From the NCBI GenBank assembly GCA_002418835.1, contig DIEX01000033.1, forward strand, positions 62,001-126,000: a DNA stretch of 64,000 nucleotides, written 5' to 3'. The number at the start of each line of letters is the position of its first letter. The first letter of the stretch is position 1. Positions 6,105-14,725 of the stretch are shown here, piece after piece. The translations under genes were made by a program, and so were the position numbers. The notes beneath the pieces were generated by a model. The model saw only the letters and a program-made list of their open reading frames with translations. It searched no databases and was not told the DNA's origin. The DNA is from Spirochaetia bacterium UBA5763. GTDB taxonomy: Bacteria; Spirochaetota; UBA4802; UBA5550.

Positions 6105-7931
6105 ATGGCCAGGAATTTTCTGGAATACGACTATAAGCATAATACTGTTATAGATATTTTTAATGACCATGTTTTAAAATCCGGCGAACGCGCCTTTCTT
6201 AAAAGAAGAGATAAAGAGGGGTGGAAGGACCTGTCATGGAATGAAGCAGCGTCGCAGGCTGAAGCCATTACCTCATACCTTATAAACTCAGGCATAAAAG
6301 GTGGAGGCATAATCCCGATTTACGCAGGGAACAGACCCGAGTGGTGCATAGCAGACCTCGCCATACTTTCAGCTGGCTGCGCTGACGCTGTAATCTACCA
6401 ACTCGCGCCCTCAGTGGAGGCTGCCCAGATTGTAGCTGATACAAGATCAACAGTCTGTTTCTGTGAAGGGAAAACACAGGCTGACAATATACTCCTCCGC
6501 AAAAAGGAACTCCCCTCTCTGAAAAAAATTGTAGTATTTGATGATCCCGGATTTAAAGATGACATGGTTATATCTTTCTCTGACGCTCTTAAAGAAGGTG
6601 CCGCAAAACTTCAGCGTGACGAAATTAAAGAGAGGCGCAGAGCTGTAAAAAACTCGGATACAATGACAGTTATCTTTACCTCAGGCATCGCAGGCCAGTC
6701 GAAAGGAGTAATGTTAAGCCACTCGAACGTGATGTTCTCACTGATAAAATACAACATGAGGCAGGGACTCCCGGAGGGACACACCGTGCTCTCCATACTC
6801 CCCCTCACCACTGCTGCTGAAAGAATCATGGGATACTACTCAACTATGCTCGACTGCGGCATAATTGCCTTTTCACGCGGTAAAGATTATTTTCTCCAGG
6901 AACTGACAGAGATAAAACCGGATTTCGGAATATTCAATTCATATTCTATTGAAAAAATCTACAGTTCAATTACCGGTAAGATAAGAAAATCATCTTCAAT
7001 CAAAAAGAAGCTTTTTAACAAAGCAGTGGAGATCGGGAGGCAGTTAGCTCCAGCCCTTATGTCCGCAAAGCCGCTATCCATGTCGCAGAGATTGAAATAC
7101 TTGGTTTTCACCCGCCTGATACTCGCAAGGTTAAAGAGTGTCACGGGACTCAGCAGAGCAGAAGGTTTTATAGTAACAGGGAGCCCTATCCTCCCGGAAA
7201 TTCACGATCTATTCTGGGCAATGAAAATTCATATGCGTAAGTGCTACGGCCTTACAGAGAGCACAAGCATACTTAACACTGACGGCGCCCCCGGGGCATT
7301 GCAGGTAAAGACAGACGGCTGGATAACACCTTTCCCTGAGACAGAGATGAAGACAACTGCTGACGGAGAGATCCTTGTCAGAGGCCCTCAGATTATGCAG
7401 GGATACTTCAACAGGCCGCAGGAGACACAGGACATGTTCACCAGTGACGGCTGGTATAAGACAGGGGACCAGGGTACAATGGATATACATGGATACCTGA
7501 ATATCACAGACAGAATGAAGGATATAATCATCACATCTGCCGGGAGGAAGATAGCTCCAATGCAGGTGGAGTCTGCGTTTACCGCTCACCCTATGATCAG
7601 CCAGATTGCAGTTTTCGGAGACAGCAGAAAATACCTCGGTGCTCTCATAGTCCCGGACTTCGTGAATCTCAAAGTATGGGCCTCTGACAATGGTATAAAA
7701 TCCGTCTCAAATGAAGAGCTTATTAAAGATAGCCGCATCATTGCTAAATATGAAAGGATAACTGATAAAATGAACCGCCGTTCCGGATTTGCCGAGTCAG
7801 TTAAAAGCTTTAAACTTATGCCGCAGGAGTTTACGTATACAGAGGGCGAAGCCACCCCCTCCATGAGGATAAAAAGGAAAGCTATTGCAGCTAAATATGC
7901 AAAAGAGATAGAGGCTCTCTTCGCCGAATAA
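6105..7931 (+). CDS. Long-chain acyl-CoA synthetase (AMP-forming)
   Basis: This 608-residue adenylate-forming enzyme activates fatty acids to acyl-AMP and then acyl-CoA. Visible motifs are the P-loop VIFTSGIAGQSKGVMLSH (about 187-204; the usual TSGTTGxPKG is altered to TSGIAGQSKG), YGLTES (about 378), the hinge region WYKTGDQG (about 452) and C-terminal SMRIKRKAI with the catalytic lysine region. Length and layout fit the FAA1/FadD15 long-chain branch. GAGAGAGG precedes the ATG. No other fatty-acid genes are adjacent, so the physiological chain (membrane lipid recycling or beta-oxidation) cannot be decided. Confidence 0.9.
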   Translation: MARNFLEYDYKHNTVIDIFNDHVLKSGERAFLKRRDKEGWKDLSWNEAASQAEAITSYLINSGIKGGGIIPIYAGNRPEWCIADLAILSAGCADAVIYQLAPSVEAAQIVADTRSTVCFCEGKTQADNILLRKKELPSLKKIVVFDDPGFKDDMVISFSDALKEGAAKLQRDEIKERRRAVKNSDTMTVIFTSGIAGQSKGVMLSHSNVMFSLIKYNMRQGLPEGHTVLSILPLTTAAERIMGYYSTMLDCGIIAFSRGKDYFLQELTEIKPDFGIFNSYSIEKIYSSITGKIRKSSSIKKKLFNKAVEIGRQLAPALMSAKPLSMSQRLKYLVFTRLILARLKSVTGLSRAEGFIVTGSPILPEIHDLFWAMKIHMRKCYGLTESTSILNTDGAPGALQVKTDGWITPFPETEMKTTADGEILVRGPQIMQGYFNRPQETQDMFTSDGWYKTGDQGTMDIHGYLNITDRMKDIIITSAGRKIAPMQVESAFTAHPMISQIAVFGDSRKYLGALIVPDFVNLKVWASDNGIKSVSNEELIKDSRIIAKYERITDKMNRRSGFAESVKSFKLMPQEFTYTEGEATPSMRIKRKAIAAKYAKEIEALFAE

Positions 7932-7967
7932 CTTTTTTCTAATTGCTTTTTATACTGAAACAGTTGA

Positions 7968-7995
7968 ACTGTCATTAAAAATTTTTAATGACAGT
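7968..7995. repeat. 28-bp perfect palindrome between acyl-CoA ligase and murI
   Basis: ACTGTCATTAAAAA is followed directly by its reverse complement TTTTTAATGACAGT, a perfect 14+14 dyad that ends 8 nt before the murI ATG. It can fold as a long A/T-rich hairpin but no T-tract follows it. It may be a terminator of the ligase gene, an operator, or a translational control hairpin for murI. Confidence 0.6.
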
Positions 7996-8003
7996 GTGAG
8001 TAT

Positions 8004-8786
8004 ATGACCCGGCGTATTGCTTTTTTCGATTCAGGTATCGGCGGAATTACAGTCCTCCATGAAGCTCTCAGGCTCCTCCCTAATGAGGATTACATATATT
8101 ATGCAGACACCCTGAACGCGCCTTATGGAACAAGGGAGAAGCATGAAGTAAAAAAGCTGGTATACGATGCTGTGGATTTTATCGTACGCCAGGGGGTAAA
8201 GGGAGTTGTAATAGCCTGCAACACAGCCACAAGTGCTGCGGTGGAGGATCTCCGCAGGTTATACTCCATCCCCATTATAGGGATGGAACCCGCTGTAAAG
8301 CCTGCTGTTGAAAAAAACGGCAGGGAACATAAAAGAGTAATCGTAACAGCAACTCCGCTCACACTGAAAGAAGAAAAACTCCGCAACCTCATAGACCGTG
8401 TTGACAATGAACATATAGTTGATCTTCTCCCATTGCCGGAACTTGTAAAATTTGCCGAAAGATACGAATTCAGCGGTGAGGATATAGCCGGATATATAAG
8501 GGAAGAGTTCGGCGGCTTCGACCTTGAGCAGTATGGAACAGTTGTGCTGGGCTGCACCCATTTTATCTATTTTAAAAATATTCTCGCTGATATACTCCCT
8601 TCACATATTGATATAATTGACGGGAACAGAGGCACAGTCAGCAACCTGAAACGAACCATGGAAAACCGGGGGGAGCAGGGAAGCGGTTCCGGAAGGGTGG
8701 AATACTATATTTCCAGTACCCTTAGTGCCTCTGAAGATGAACTTAAAAAAATCAACTCCCTTTATAAAATTCTATCCACCCTTTGA
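8004..8786 (+). CDS. murI: Glutamate racemase
   Basis: This 260-residue cytoplasmic enzyme makes D-glutamate for peptidoglycan. Both catalytic cysteines are present: Cys72 in VIACNTATS and Cys184 in VLGCTHF. FFDSGIGGITVL with Asp9 and YYADTLNAPYGTR match the substrate pocket of Asp/Glu racemases. Length is normal. The ribosome-binding site is weak (GTGAG) and sits immediately after the 28-bp palindrome, which could influence initiation. Confidence 0.95.
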   Translation: MTRRIAFFDSGIGGITVLHEALRLLPNEDYIYYADTLNAPYGTREKHEVKKLVYDAVDFIVRQGVKGVVIACNTATSAAVEDLRRLYSIPIIGMEPAVKPAVEKNGREHKRVIVTATPLTLKEEKLRNLIDRVDNEHIVDLLPLPELVKFAERYEFSGEDIAGYIREEFGGFDLEQYGTVVLGCTHFIYFKNILADILPSHIDIIDGNRGTVSNLKRTMENRGEQGSGSGRVEYYISSTLSASEDELKKINSLYKILSTL

Positions 8787-8957
8787 ATATCTCTGTAAGT
8801 CTTCAATCCCACAAATAATTAAGGTCGGGCACCTATTCCATTATCTATAATCAAAGATTATATGCATTATTGGTACTATACCGGCTTTATATAATAGAAA
8901 TAAAATATATAACATCTGCGGTGTTTTTATCAGTTTTATTTAAATGGACGGCCTGAA

Positions 8958-10733
8958 ATGAACAGGATTACAATCAAAATAATCGGCTTGGCAATAGGAA
9001 TTATAACTTCAGCCTTTATTATTACCGGGGGAATATCTCTATATCTCTACATTATGAACAATATCCGGGAGATATCCTCTCTTGAAACTCTGCTCCGGGA
9101 CAATTATGACAGGGAAATAAAAAACCAGATGGATAATGTAATATCGGTCCTCGAAGGCATTAACCGTCAAGTAGAAGCCGGGGAACTTTCTACAGAATCA
9201 GGTAAAAAATTTGCCGCAAATATTGTCCGTGGAATACGCTATGGAGAGGAGGGGTATTTCTGGGTAGATATGGAGGATGGATTGAACGTAGTTCTCCTGG
9301 GAAATAAAAAAGTCGAAGGTTCAAACAGGTTTGATTTTACAGACGTGAAGGGAATAAAAGTATTCCAGGTGTGCCTGAAAGCCGCTGAATCCGGAGGGGG
9401 TTTTTTTGAATACTGGTTCCCCAGGAAGGGGGAAACAACACCTTTTCCCAAGAGAGGATACGCAAAAAAATTTGCTCCATTCGGATGGGTCATAGGTACT
9501 GCAAATTATGTGGATTCAATAGACAACCGTATAAACGAAGAGAAAAATCTTCTTAAACGAGAGCTATATAAAAGCATAATGAAGATGACACTTGTTATGC
9601 TTATCATAATGGCTGCAGCAATCTCGGCATCAGTATATTTCGGCAGAAAAATATCCAACCCGATTGTAAAAATTACTTCGGTTATCGACAGTATTTCCGG
9701 ATTTGATTTCAAAAGGGGACTCGAACTTGACAGCCTTGCAAACAACAGGGATGAAATCGCTATAATGGCAGGCTCCCTGCAGAAAATGAAAGAAGCCCTG
9801 ACAAACCTTGTAGCTTCAATAAAAGATTCCGCGAACAGCCTCGCGGCTTCATCTGAGGAGATGTCCCGGACCACCGAAATATTCGCTTCCAATTCCCAGG
9901 GGCAGGCTTCATCAGTTGAAGAGATAACAGCGGCTATTGACGAAGTAAGTGCAGGTCTTGACACTGTAGTCGAAAGCACCGGGTGTCAGTTCAGCAGTGT
10001 TGAACTCCTCGAGGATAATCTCTTAAAACTAAGCGCTTTGATGCAGAATACAGAAAAAGGTATAGCGGGCGGGCTACAAATGTCATCCGGTATCGCTCAA
10101 ACAGCATCGGATGGTGAACTCTCACTAAAAAAAATGACTGAAGGAATGAATCGCATCCTGAAAAGCTCGACTGAGGCCAACAATATTATACTCATAATAA
10201 ATGATATTTCTGAAAGGATAAACCTCCTTTCTCTCAACGCAGCCATTGAAGCTGCCAGGGCCGGAGAAGCGGGTAGAGGCTTTGCAGTTGTTGCTGATGA
10301 AATATCAAGGCTTGCTGACCAGACTGCCTCAAGCGTAAAAAACATCGAACACCTGCTTAACGAAAACAGCAGAGAGATAAAGGACGAAATGGCAAATGTT
10401 ACTTCTGTTACTGGGAGCATAAACAATATCATTTCCAGCGTAAACACAATCACTTCCGTAATGGAGGGGATATCCGGCGATATGAACAATCAGCTTCAAA
10501 ATGAAAAAATAGTCAAGGAACATGTTGAAGTGCTGAAAAGGGTGTCTCTGGACATTAAAATTTCATCAGAGGAACACAGAACTGCCATAAACGAAGTACT
10601 CAAATCTGTTTCCGGCATTAATGAGCTTACTCAATCAAACGCATCAGGCTCCGAAGAGCTTGCCGCAAATGCTGAAGAGATTGCCGCAAAATCAAATATA
10701 CTTTATGGTATTGTGGAATTCATACAGGTATAA
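8958..10733 (+). CDS. Methyl-accepting chemotaxis protein with single Cache domain
   Basis: This 591-residue receptor has a membrane helix at about 7-33 and a periplasmic single-Cache domain (about 40-190, with GYFWVDMEDG and PFGWVIGTANYVDSID). A second helix follows at about 206-230, then HAMP and a cytoplasmic coiled-coil. The signalling tip LLSLNAAIEAARAGEAGRGF (about 424-443) is canonical. Such receptors control CheA through CheW; sCache_2 domains often bind small carboxylates, but the ligand cannot be read from sequence. No che genes are nearby. Upstream lies a short inverted repeat, TATAATC-aaa-GATTATA (8846-8862). A strong terminator follows the gene. Confidence 0.93.
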   Translation: MNRITIKIIGLAIGIITSAFIITGGISLYLYIMNNIREISSLETLLRDNYDREIKNQMDNVISVLEGINRQVEAGELSTESGKKFAANIVRGIRYGEEGYFWVDMEDGLNVVLLGNKKVEGSNRFDFTDVKGIKVFQVCLKAAESGGGFFEYWFPRKGETTPFPKRGYAKKFAPFGWVIGTANYVDSIDNRINEEKNLLKRELYKSIMKMTLVMLIIMAAAISASVYFGRKISNPIVKITSVIDSISGFDFKRGLELDSLANNRDEIAIMAGSLQKMKEALTNLVASIKDSANSLAASSEEMSRTTEIFASNSQGQASSVEEITAAIDEVSAGLDTVVESTGCQFSSVELLEDNLLKLSALMQNTEKGIAGGLQMSSGIAQTASDGELSLKKMTEGMNRILKSSTEANNIILIINDISERINLLSLNAAIEAARAGEAGRGFAVVADEISRLADQTASSVKNIEHLLNENSREIKDEMANVTSVTGSINNIISSVNTITSVMEGISGDMNNQLQNEKIVKEHVEVLKRVSLDIKISSEEHRTAINEVLKSVSGINELTQSNASGSEELAANAEEIAAKSNILYGIVEFIQV

Positions 10734-10760
10734 AGAATTTAAATCCAATTTTTCATGACC

Positions 10761-10800
10761 GGCTCCGGCTTTTACATATCCCGGAGCCGAATTGCTTTTC
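10761..10800 (+). terminator. Intrinsic terminator after the chemoreceptor gene
   Basis: GGCTCCGG (10761-10768) pairs perfectly with CCGGAGCC (10781-10788), followed by a modest T-rich stretch GAATTGCTTTT. It separates the chemoreceptor gene from the convergent gene ending at 10836. Confidence 0.7.
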
Positions 10801-10835
10801 AGGGAGCCATGTTTTGCTGAAACGATAATACTATT

Positions 10836-11327
10836 TTATTTAACCACTACTCTCATATTATCAAGCCTGACCTTGTAACCACCTGAAACAGTGACAAAAC
10901 CTTTATACATATCACTGAGGTCTGTTATTTTTGCCATAAACCATGTCCCGCCCATAGCTTCATCCTTATTTTCCGGGCCACGGTAGGCGCCATCTTCAGT
11001 TGATGCCTCAAGGGAAATAACCACAACACCTTTTTTTATCTCCTCTTTCTTTATAACCCTGGTTTTATAGTAAAACTTTGTCCAGCTCTCTTCTCCATCT
11101 GTTACAGTAAGAAATTCCGCTTCATTTTTGGTCTCTGCAGAAGCCGGAGTTTTCATAGTGGCAAGAGTAACATACATCCACGCCCCGGTAAGCTTTTCCT
11201 TAGCAATAAAATAGTGTTCATCATCAAGATAGTGATCATCCTCCGCCGAAACTGGAGCTGAAGAAAAAAGAAACACAAAAGAAAAAACTGCAAGAAACAG
11301 GACTGCCATAAAAGATTTAGATTTCAT
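10836..11327 (-). CDS. Exported protein of unknown function
   Basis: This protein has 163 residues. I start at the ATG at 11327, preceded by GGAGGATTTA, rather than 27 nt upstream. A signal peptide is clear: MKSKSFMAVLFLAVFSFVFL followed by SSAPVSA before the mature start EDDHYLDDEHYF. The mature part is about 135 residues of mixed beta character with no cysteine and no motif I recognise. A periplasmic or secreted location is likely. It is transcribed alone, divergently from the ComM gene. Confidence 0.7.
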   Translation of the reverse strand: MKSKSFMAVLFLAVFSFVFLFSSAPVSAEDDHYLDDEHYFIAKEKLTGAWMYVTLATMKTPASAETKNEAEFLTVTDGEESWTKFYYKTRVIKKEEIKKGVVVISLEASTEDGAYRGPENKDEAMGGTWFMAKITDLSDMYKGFVTVSGGYKVRLDNMRVVVK

Positions 11328-11513
11328 TAAATCCTCCGGATATAATATTTTCAATATTTATCAAAACAGAGGTAAATAAGCATAACAATAAATTAAAAGC
11401 AATCACAATTCATATTATTCCATTTAACTTTTAACCTGATAATATTAATCCTGAAAAAAATTTTAAAAATTTAGCGCCGGGAATCGTATTTATCCTATAC
11501 AAAGGGGGTATTT

Positions 11514-13034
11514 ATGCTTTCAAAAGCTGTTTCTCTTGCGCTGAACGGGATCAGTGCAGTAAAAGTTGACATTGAAGTTGATACAATAAAAGGCCTTCCG
11601 GGGCTCACGATAGTGGGACTGCCTGACTCAGTAATAAGAGAATCCAAGGACAGGATAAGATCAGCCATAGAAAATTCCGGGTACGAATTCCCTCCGAGAA
11701 ATTTCATTGTAAACCTTGCTCCGGCCGGGTTTAAAAAGCAGGGGGCAAACTTTGACCTCCCAATAGCAATGTCTATTCTCAAATCCACCGGGCAGACAGA
11801 CATAGAACCGGATGCAATACCAATGGTGGGGGAGCTTTCCCTGGATGGAAGGATTAAACCGGTACGCGGCGTGATCTCCATGATCATAGCGCTCCGGATG
11901 CTGGGATACAAAAAAATCATTGTCCCTCTCAGTAACAGGCATGAAGCATCAGTTATTGATGGAATTGAGGTCTACCCCGTTGAAAATCTCCCGGCTGCAA
12001 AAGAGGTGCTTGAAGGGAAAGGCACACCATATTCATGCAAAACTGTGAACATCTCCCCTTATGATTCAGAGCTCGATTTTTCCGATGTCCGGGGGCAGGA
12101 AAACGCCAGGCGCGCAATAGAGATTGCAGCAGCAGGGAGGCACAACATCCTTCTTTACGGCGCACCGGGTTCAGGAAAAACCATGCTTGCCAGAAGAATT
12201 CCATCTATACTCCCCCCGCTTGAACTTGAAAAGGCAATTGAAACTACCATGATCCACTCTGCTTCAGGTACACTGCATGAGGGGGAAGGGCTTATCACAA
12301 TCCCTCCGTTCCGTGCGCCCCACCACACTGCTTCTGAAGCTGCCCTTGTGGGGGGAGGAATCAACCCGGGAGCCGGAGAGGTCTCCCTTGCACACAACGG
12401 GGTTCTCTTCCTTGATGAATTTGTTGAATTCAGGAACAGTGCAATTCAAGCACTCAGGCAGCCACTTGAGGACAGGGAGATCACTGTTGCAAGGGTTGCC
12501 GGTACAGTCTCCTTCCCCGCAGATTTTATGATGATTGCTGCGGCAAATCCATGCCAGTGCGGATATCTCTTCGACAGTGAAATTGAATGCACATGCCCCC
12601 CCTCAAAGGTTTCCCGGTACTACCAGAAAATTTCAGGCCCGATAATTGATAGAATAGATATAGAAGTACCTGTTAACCGTGTGTCATACAGGGATCTCCT
12701 TGAAAACGGAGGAGGCGAATCCTCTGAAAAAATCAGAGAGAGGGTAACTTCCGCGTGCGAAATTCAGAAAAAAAGATTTTCCGGCACAAAAGTTCTCTTT
12801 AATTCAAGAATGGGAAACAGGGATATAAAAAAACACTGCCGAATAGACCCTGAAGATGAACAATTCCTGGAAAATGCCGTAAAACGACTCAATATGTCAG
12901 CCAGAAGCTTTTTTAGAATACTGAAAGCGGCAAGAACAATTGCAGACCTTGATTCATCTGATAATATTAAACGGAAACACCTGCTGGAAGCTATTTCATA
13001 CAAAAATCTTCATAAAAATTATGAACAGAACTAA
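11514..13034 (+). CDS. comM: YifB/ComM-family AAA+ ATPase (Mg-chelatase-like)
   Basis: This 506-residue protein has an N-terminal Lon-like domain (IKGLPGLTIVGLPDSVIRESKDRIRSA), then an AAA+ module with Walker A YGAPGSGKTML (about 216) and Walker B NGVLFLDEF (about 295). A zinc-like cluster PCQCGYLFDSEIECTCPP and a C-terminal Mg_chelatase_C helical domain complete it. In Haemophilus and Vibrio the homologue ComM is a hexameric helicase that promotes branch migration during natural transformation; it is widespread beyond competent species. AAGGGGG precedes the ATG. No competence or dprA gene is adjacent here. Confidence 0.92.
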   Translation: MLSKAVSLALNGISAVKVDIEVDTIKGLPGLTIVGLPDSVIRESKDRIRSAIENSGYEFPPRNFIVNLAPAGFKKQGANFDLPIAMSILKSTGQTDIEPDAIPMVGELSLDGRIKPVRGVISMIIALRMLGYKKIIVPLSNRHEASVIDGIEVYPVENLPAAKEVLEGKGTPYSCKTVNISPYDSELDFSDVRGQENARRAIEIAAAGRHNILLYGAPGSGKTMLARRIPSILPPLELEKAIETTMIHSASGTLHEGEGLITIPPFRAPHHTASEAALVGGGINPGAGEVSLAHNGVLFLDEFVEFRNSAIQALRQPLEDREITVARVAGTVSFPADFMMIAAANPCQCGYLFDSEIECTCPPSKVSRYYQKISGPIIDRIDIEVPVNRVSYRDLLENGGGESSEKIRERVTSACEIQKKRFSGTKVLFNSRMGNRDIKKHCRIDPEDEQFLENAVKRLNMSARSFFRILKAARTIADLDSSDNIKRKHLLEAISYKNLHKNYEQN

Positions 13035-13215
13035 AAAGGAGACATTTTTCAGCCCCTTTGTGTTGTAATTTTGATACTGGTGTAAAGATCTGCAACACAG
13101 GATTGCAATTAACTTTGCTGAAAAAATACACTTCTCATAATTGATATGGATTAATATATACATATCATAAATTTTTGATAAATTTCTGCACGTTTTAAGA
13201 GTTTACCACGGCAAA

Positions 13216-13246
13216 AAAATAATATTATGTCACATAATATTATTTT
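13216..13246. repeat. 31-bp palindrome upstream of a sigma-54 promoter
   Basis: AAAATAATATTATGT (13216-13230), a single C, then ACATAATATTATTTT (13232-13246): perfect 15-bp arms. It ends 15 nt before the sigma-54 promoter. A second dyad TGATATG-N12-CATATCA lies at 13142-13167. Either could bind a sigma-54 activator; the large palindrome could instead be a terminator for comM. These elements occupy the 300-nt gap 13035-13335. Confidence 0.6.
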
Positions 13247-13261
13247 AAAAATTATTGAATT

Positions 13262-13278
13262 CTGGCACGCATATTGCT
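13262..13278 (+). promoter_or_regulatory. Sigma-54 (RpoN) promoter
   Basis: CTGGCACGCATATTGCT matches the RpoN consensus YTGGCACGrNNNTTGCW at every defined position except the purine after CACG. The invariant GG and GC are separated by exactly 10 nt. Transcription would start near 13289, giving a 45-nt leader before the small gene at 13336. Confidence 0.85.
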
Positions 13279-13335
13279 TTATATATTAATGCAACTTTGA
13301 AAAATATACGTATGTAATATACATGGAGGAGTAAT

Positions 13336-13536
13336 ATGAGAGGAAATATCATCACAATAGGAAACCAGAAACTTGAGTTCAACCAGTTCTGTGAAAAAGT
13401 TGAAAAATATGACATCGAGCTCACAAGGGGCGATGTAATCAGCATCATTAAAGAGACAAAAGAAAAAAATCCGGCTCTTGTACCGGCTATTCTTAATGTA
13501 ATAAAAAACACATATCACATTAATCTTGCATTCTAA
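13336..13536 (+). CDS. Small protein under sigma-54 control, unknown function
   Basis: This 66-residue protein has an excellent ribosome-binding site (GGAGGAGTAAT before ATG) and a dedicated sigma-54 promoter 58-74 nt upstream, so it is very probably real. It has no signal peptide or membrane segment. Composition is mixed and helix-favouring (FNQFCEKVEKYDIELTRGDV, IIKETKEKNPALVPAILNVI) with one cysteine. I do not recognise the family. It is a single-gene unit closed by a terminator. Dependence on RpoN suggests expression in response to a specific activator (nitrogen, envelope or motility signals are typical). Confidence 0.8.
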   Translation: MRGNIITIGNQKLEFNQFCEKVEKYDIELTRGDVISIIKETKEKNPALVPAILNVIKNTYHINLAF

Positions 13537-13557
13537 TCCAACCGGACAGAGTGATAA

Positions 13558-13590
13558 AAAAAGCCTCCTGAGAAGGGGGCTTTCTGTTTT
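13558..13590. terminator. Bidirectional terminator between two small convergent genes
   Basis: AAAAAAAGCCTCC-tgagaa-GGGGGCTTTCTGTTTTT: a 7-bp stem with one G-T pair, flanked by A-runs on the left and T-runs on the right. It can serve the small gene on the plus strand and the gene ending at 13591 on the minus strand. Confidence 0.75.
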
Positions 13591-13872
13591 TCACGTAATA
13601 TTATTATTAATCCTCTTAACCTCAAAGCCTTCAGATACCAGCCTGTCATAAAGAGTGTTTAGATTTTCATTTTTTTCAAAATATTTATAAATAACAGAAT
13701 CTTTATATGATTTAAGAGTAACTTCTCTTATAACTACAACTTCAAGAAGGTCATCTTTAGTCTGCTCAGCCCTTCTCTCATTTACCTCTGAAAAAGCTAT
13801 CTTTGTAATTTCAAGCTTTTTCATTTCACTGATAAATCCATCAAGCGTATTGAATTCCTGTACTGCTGACAT
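13591..13872 (-). CDS. Small protein of unknown function, last gene of the glyA cluster
   Basis: This 93-residue soluble protein starts at the ATG at 13872, preceded by GGGGGACC; a longer frame begins with TTG 30 nt upstream and would overlap the previous gene. Sequence is charged and alternates short strands and helices (KKLEITKIAFSEVNERR, LLEVVVIREVTLKSYKD, LYDRLVSEGFEVKRI). It has no cysteine, signal peptide or known motif. It lies 13 nt after the lipoprotein gene and probably shares its transcript with glyA. Confidence 0.65.
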   Translation of the reverse strand: MSAVQEFNTLDGFISEMKKLEITKIAFSEVNERRAEQTKDDLLEVVVIREVTLKSYKDSVIYKYFEKNENLNTLYDRLVSEGFEVKRINNNIT

Positions 13873-13885
13873 ATGGTCCCCCGCT

Positions 13886-14722
13886 TTAATTCTTTCTGAC
13901 AAAACCTGTTTTGCCAGGCTTTATATCAAACTCCCCATTTAAATAATTCACAATATAGTACTGGTTTGTTCTTCGATTTTCCTTTTCATCAATGAAACCT
14001 GAACATCCGGCCTGTATATACCTTACGGAATCGTAAACTGACGAACTGTATGATGTATCTCCGCCCGAAAAAACCGCCTTCACCCTGAAATCAGCAAATA
14101 ATTTATGAAGTTCCTCAGGAACCGGGTACAAAAAACCCTTTTTCCTGGTAGAAAGGAATGGCCTGTGCATTAAAATAAAAACCGCATTTGAACCGCTGAA
14201 TGCCGTCAGATCCTTCTTCAGCCAATCCATTTGGGCGGAATCAATGAATTTATCATCCGGAATCGAAGTATCGAGAGCTATAAAATGCATGGAACCATAA
14301 TTAAATGAATACCATCTCCTCCTCCCGGAATACTCCTCATAAATAGAGGAGTTCACGTTAAAAAGATCACGATCTCCGGTAATAGTATAATAGGCGAAAT
14401 GAAAATTTTTCATTGCTTCAAAAAAAATTTTATACTGTCTCCGTACGTCTCTTTCATTTATTCCGTCAGACTCTGAACCTCCGTAAATTGCGTCACCTGT
14501 ATGAATTATTACAACTGGCTTTTCAGACTCGATGCTGCTGATTACAAAGTCCAGTGCGGGTGTAAAACCGGAAAAGGGTGAAGCAGGAGCAGTGTTCCCG
14601 AAAAGAGCAAACCTTACCGACTCAGTAACAGGCACCTCCCCTGCACATCCGGAAAAAATAACCGCTGCACTGAAAAGGGCAGCGGTTATTCGTATAATAT
14701 TAGCACTTCCGCTTAAAAACAT
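13886..14722 (-). CDS. Metallophosphoesterase-fold lipoprotein with degraded active site
   Basis: This 278-residue protein has a lipoprotein signal ending in the lipobox VIFSGC (Cys about 26), so it should be anchored in the envelope. The body follows the calcineurin-like phosphoesterase plan: IIHTGDAIYGG, YTITGDRDLF, FIALDTSIP, FILMHRPF and VFSGGDTS. Metal ligands are eroded: the first D-x-H motif is replaced by LFGNTAP, GNHE/D reads GDRD, and the final GHxH reads GGDT. The GD of motif 2 and the histidine of LMHRP remain. It may bind without catalysis or use fewer metals. It starts 3 nt after glyA, so it is probably co-transcribed. Confidence 0.75.
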   Translation of the reverse strand: MFLSGSANIIRITAALFSAAVIFSGCAGEVPVTESVRFALFGNTAPASPFSGFTPALDFVISSIESEKPVVIIHTGDAIYGGSESDGINERDVRRQYKIFFEAMKNFHFAYYTITGDRDLFNVNSSIYEEYSGRRRWYSFNYGSMHFIALDTSIPDDKFIDSAQMDWLKKDLTAFSGSNAVFILMHRPFLSTRKKGFLYPVPEELHKLFADFRVKAVFSGGDTSYSSSVYDSVRYIQAGCSGFIDEKENRRTNQYYIVNYLNGEFDIKPGKTGFVRKN

Positions 14723-14725
14723 CTC

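Noticed and set aside
13279..13518. Minus-strand frames opposite the small sigma-54 gene
   Set aside because: No ribosome-binding site; they are shadows of a gene with a clear promoter, start and terminator.
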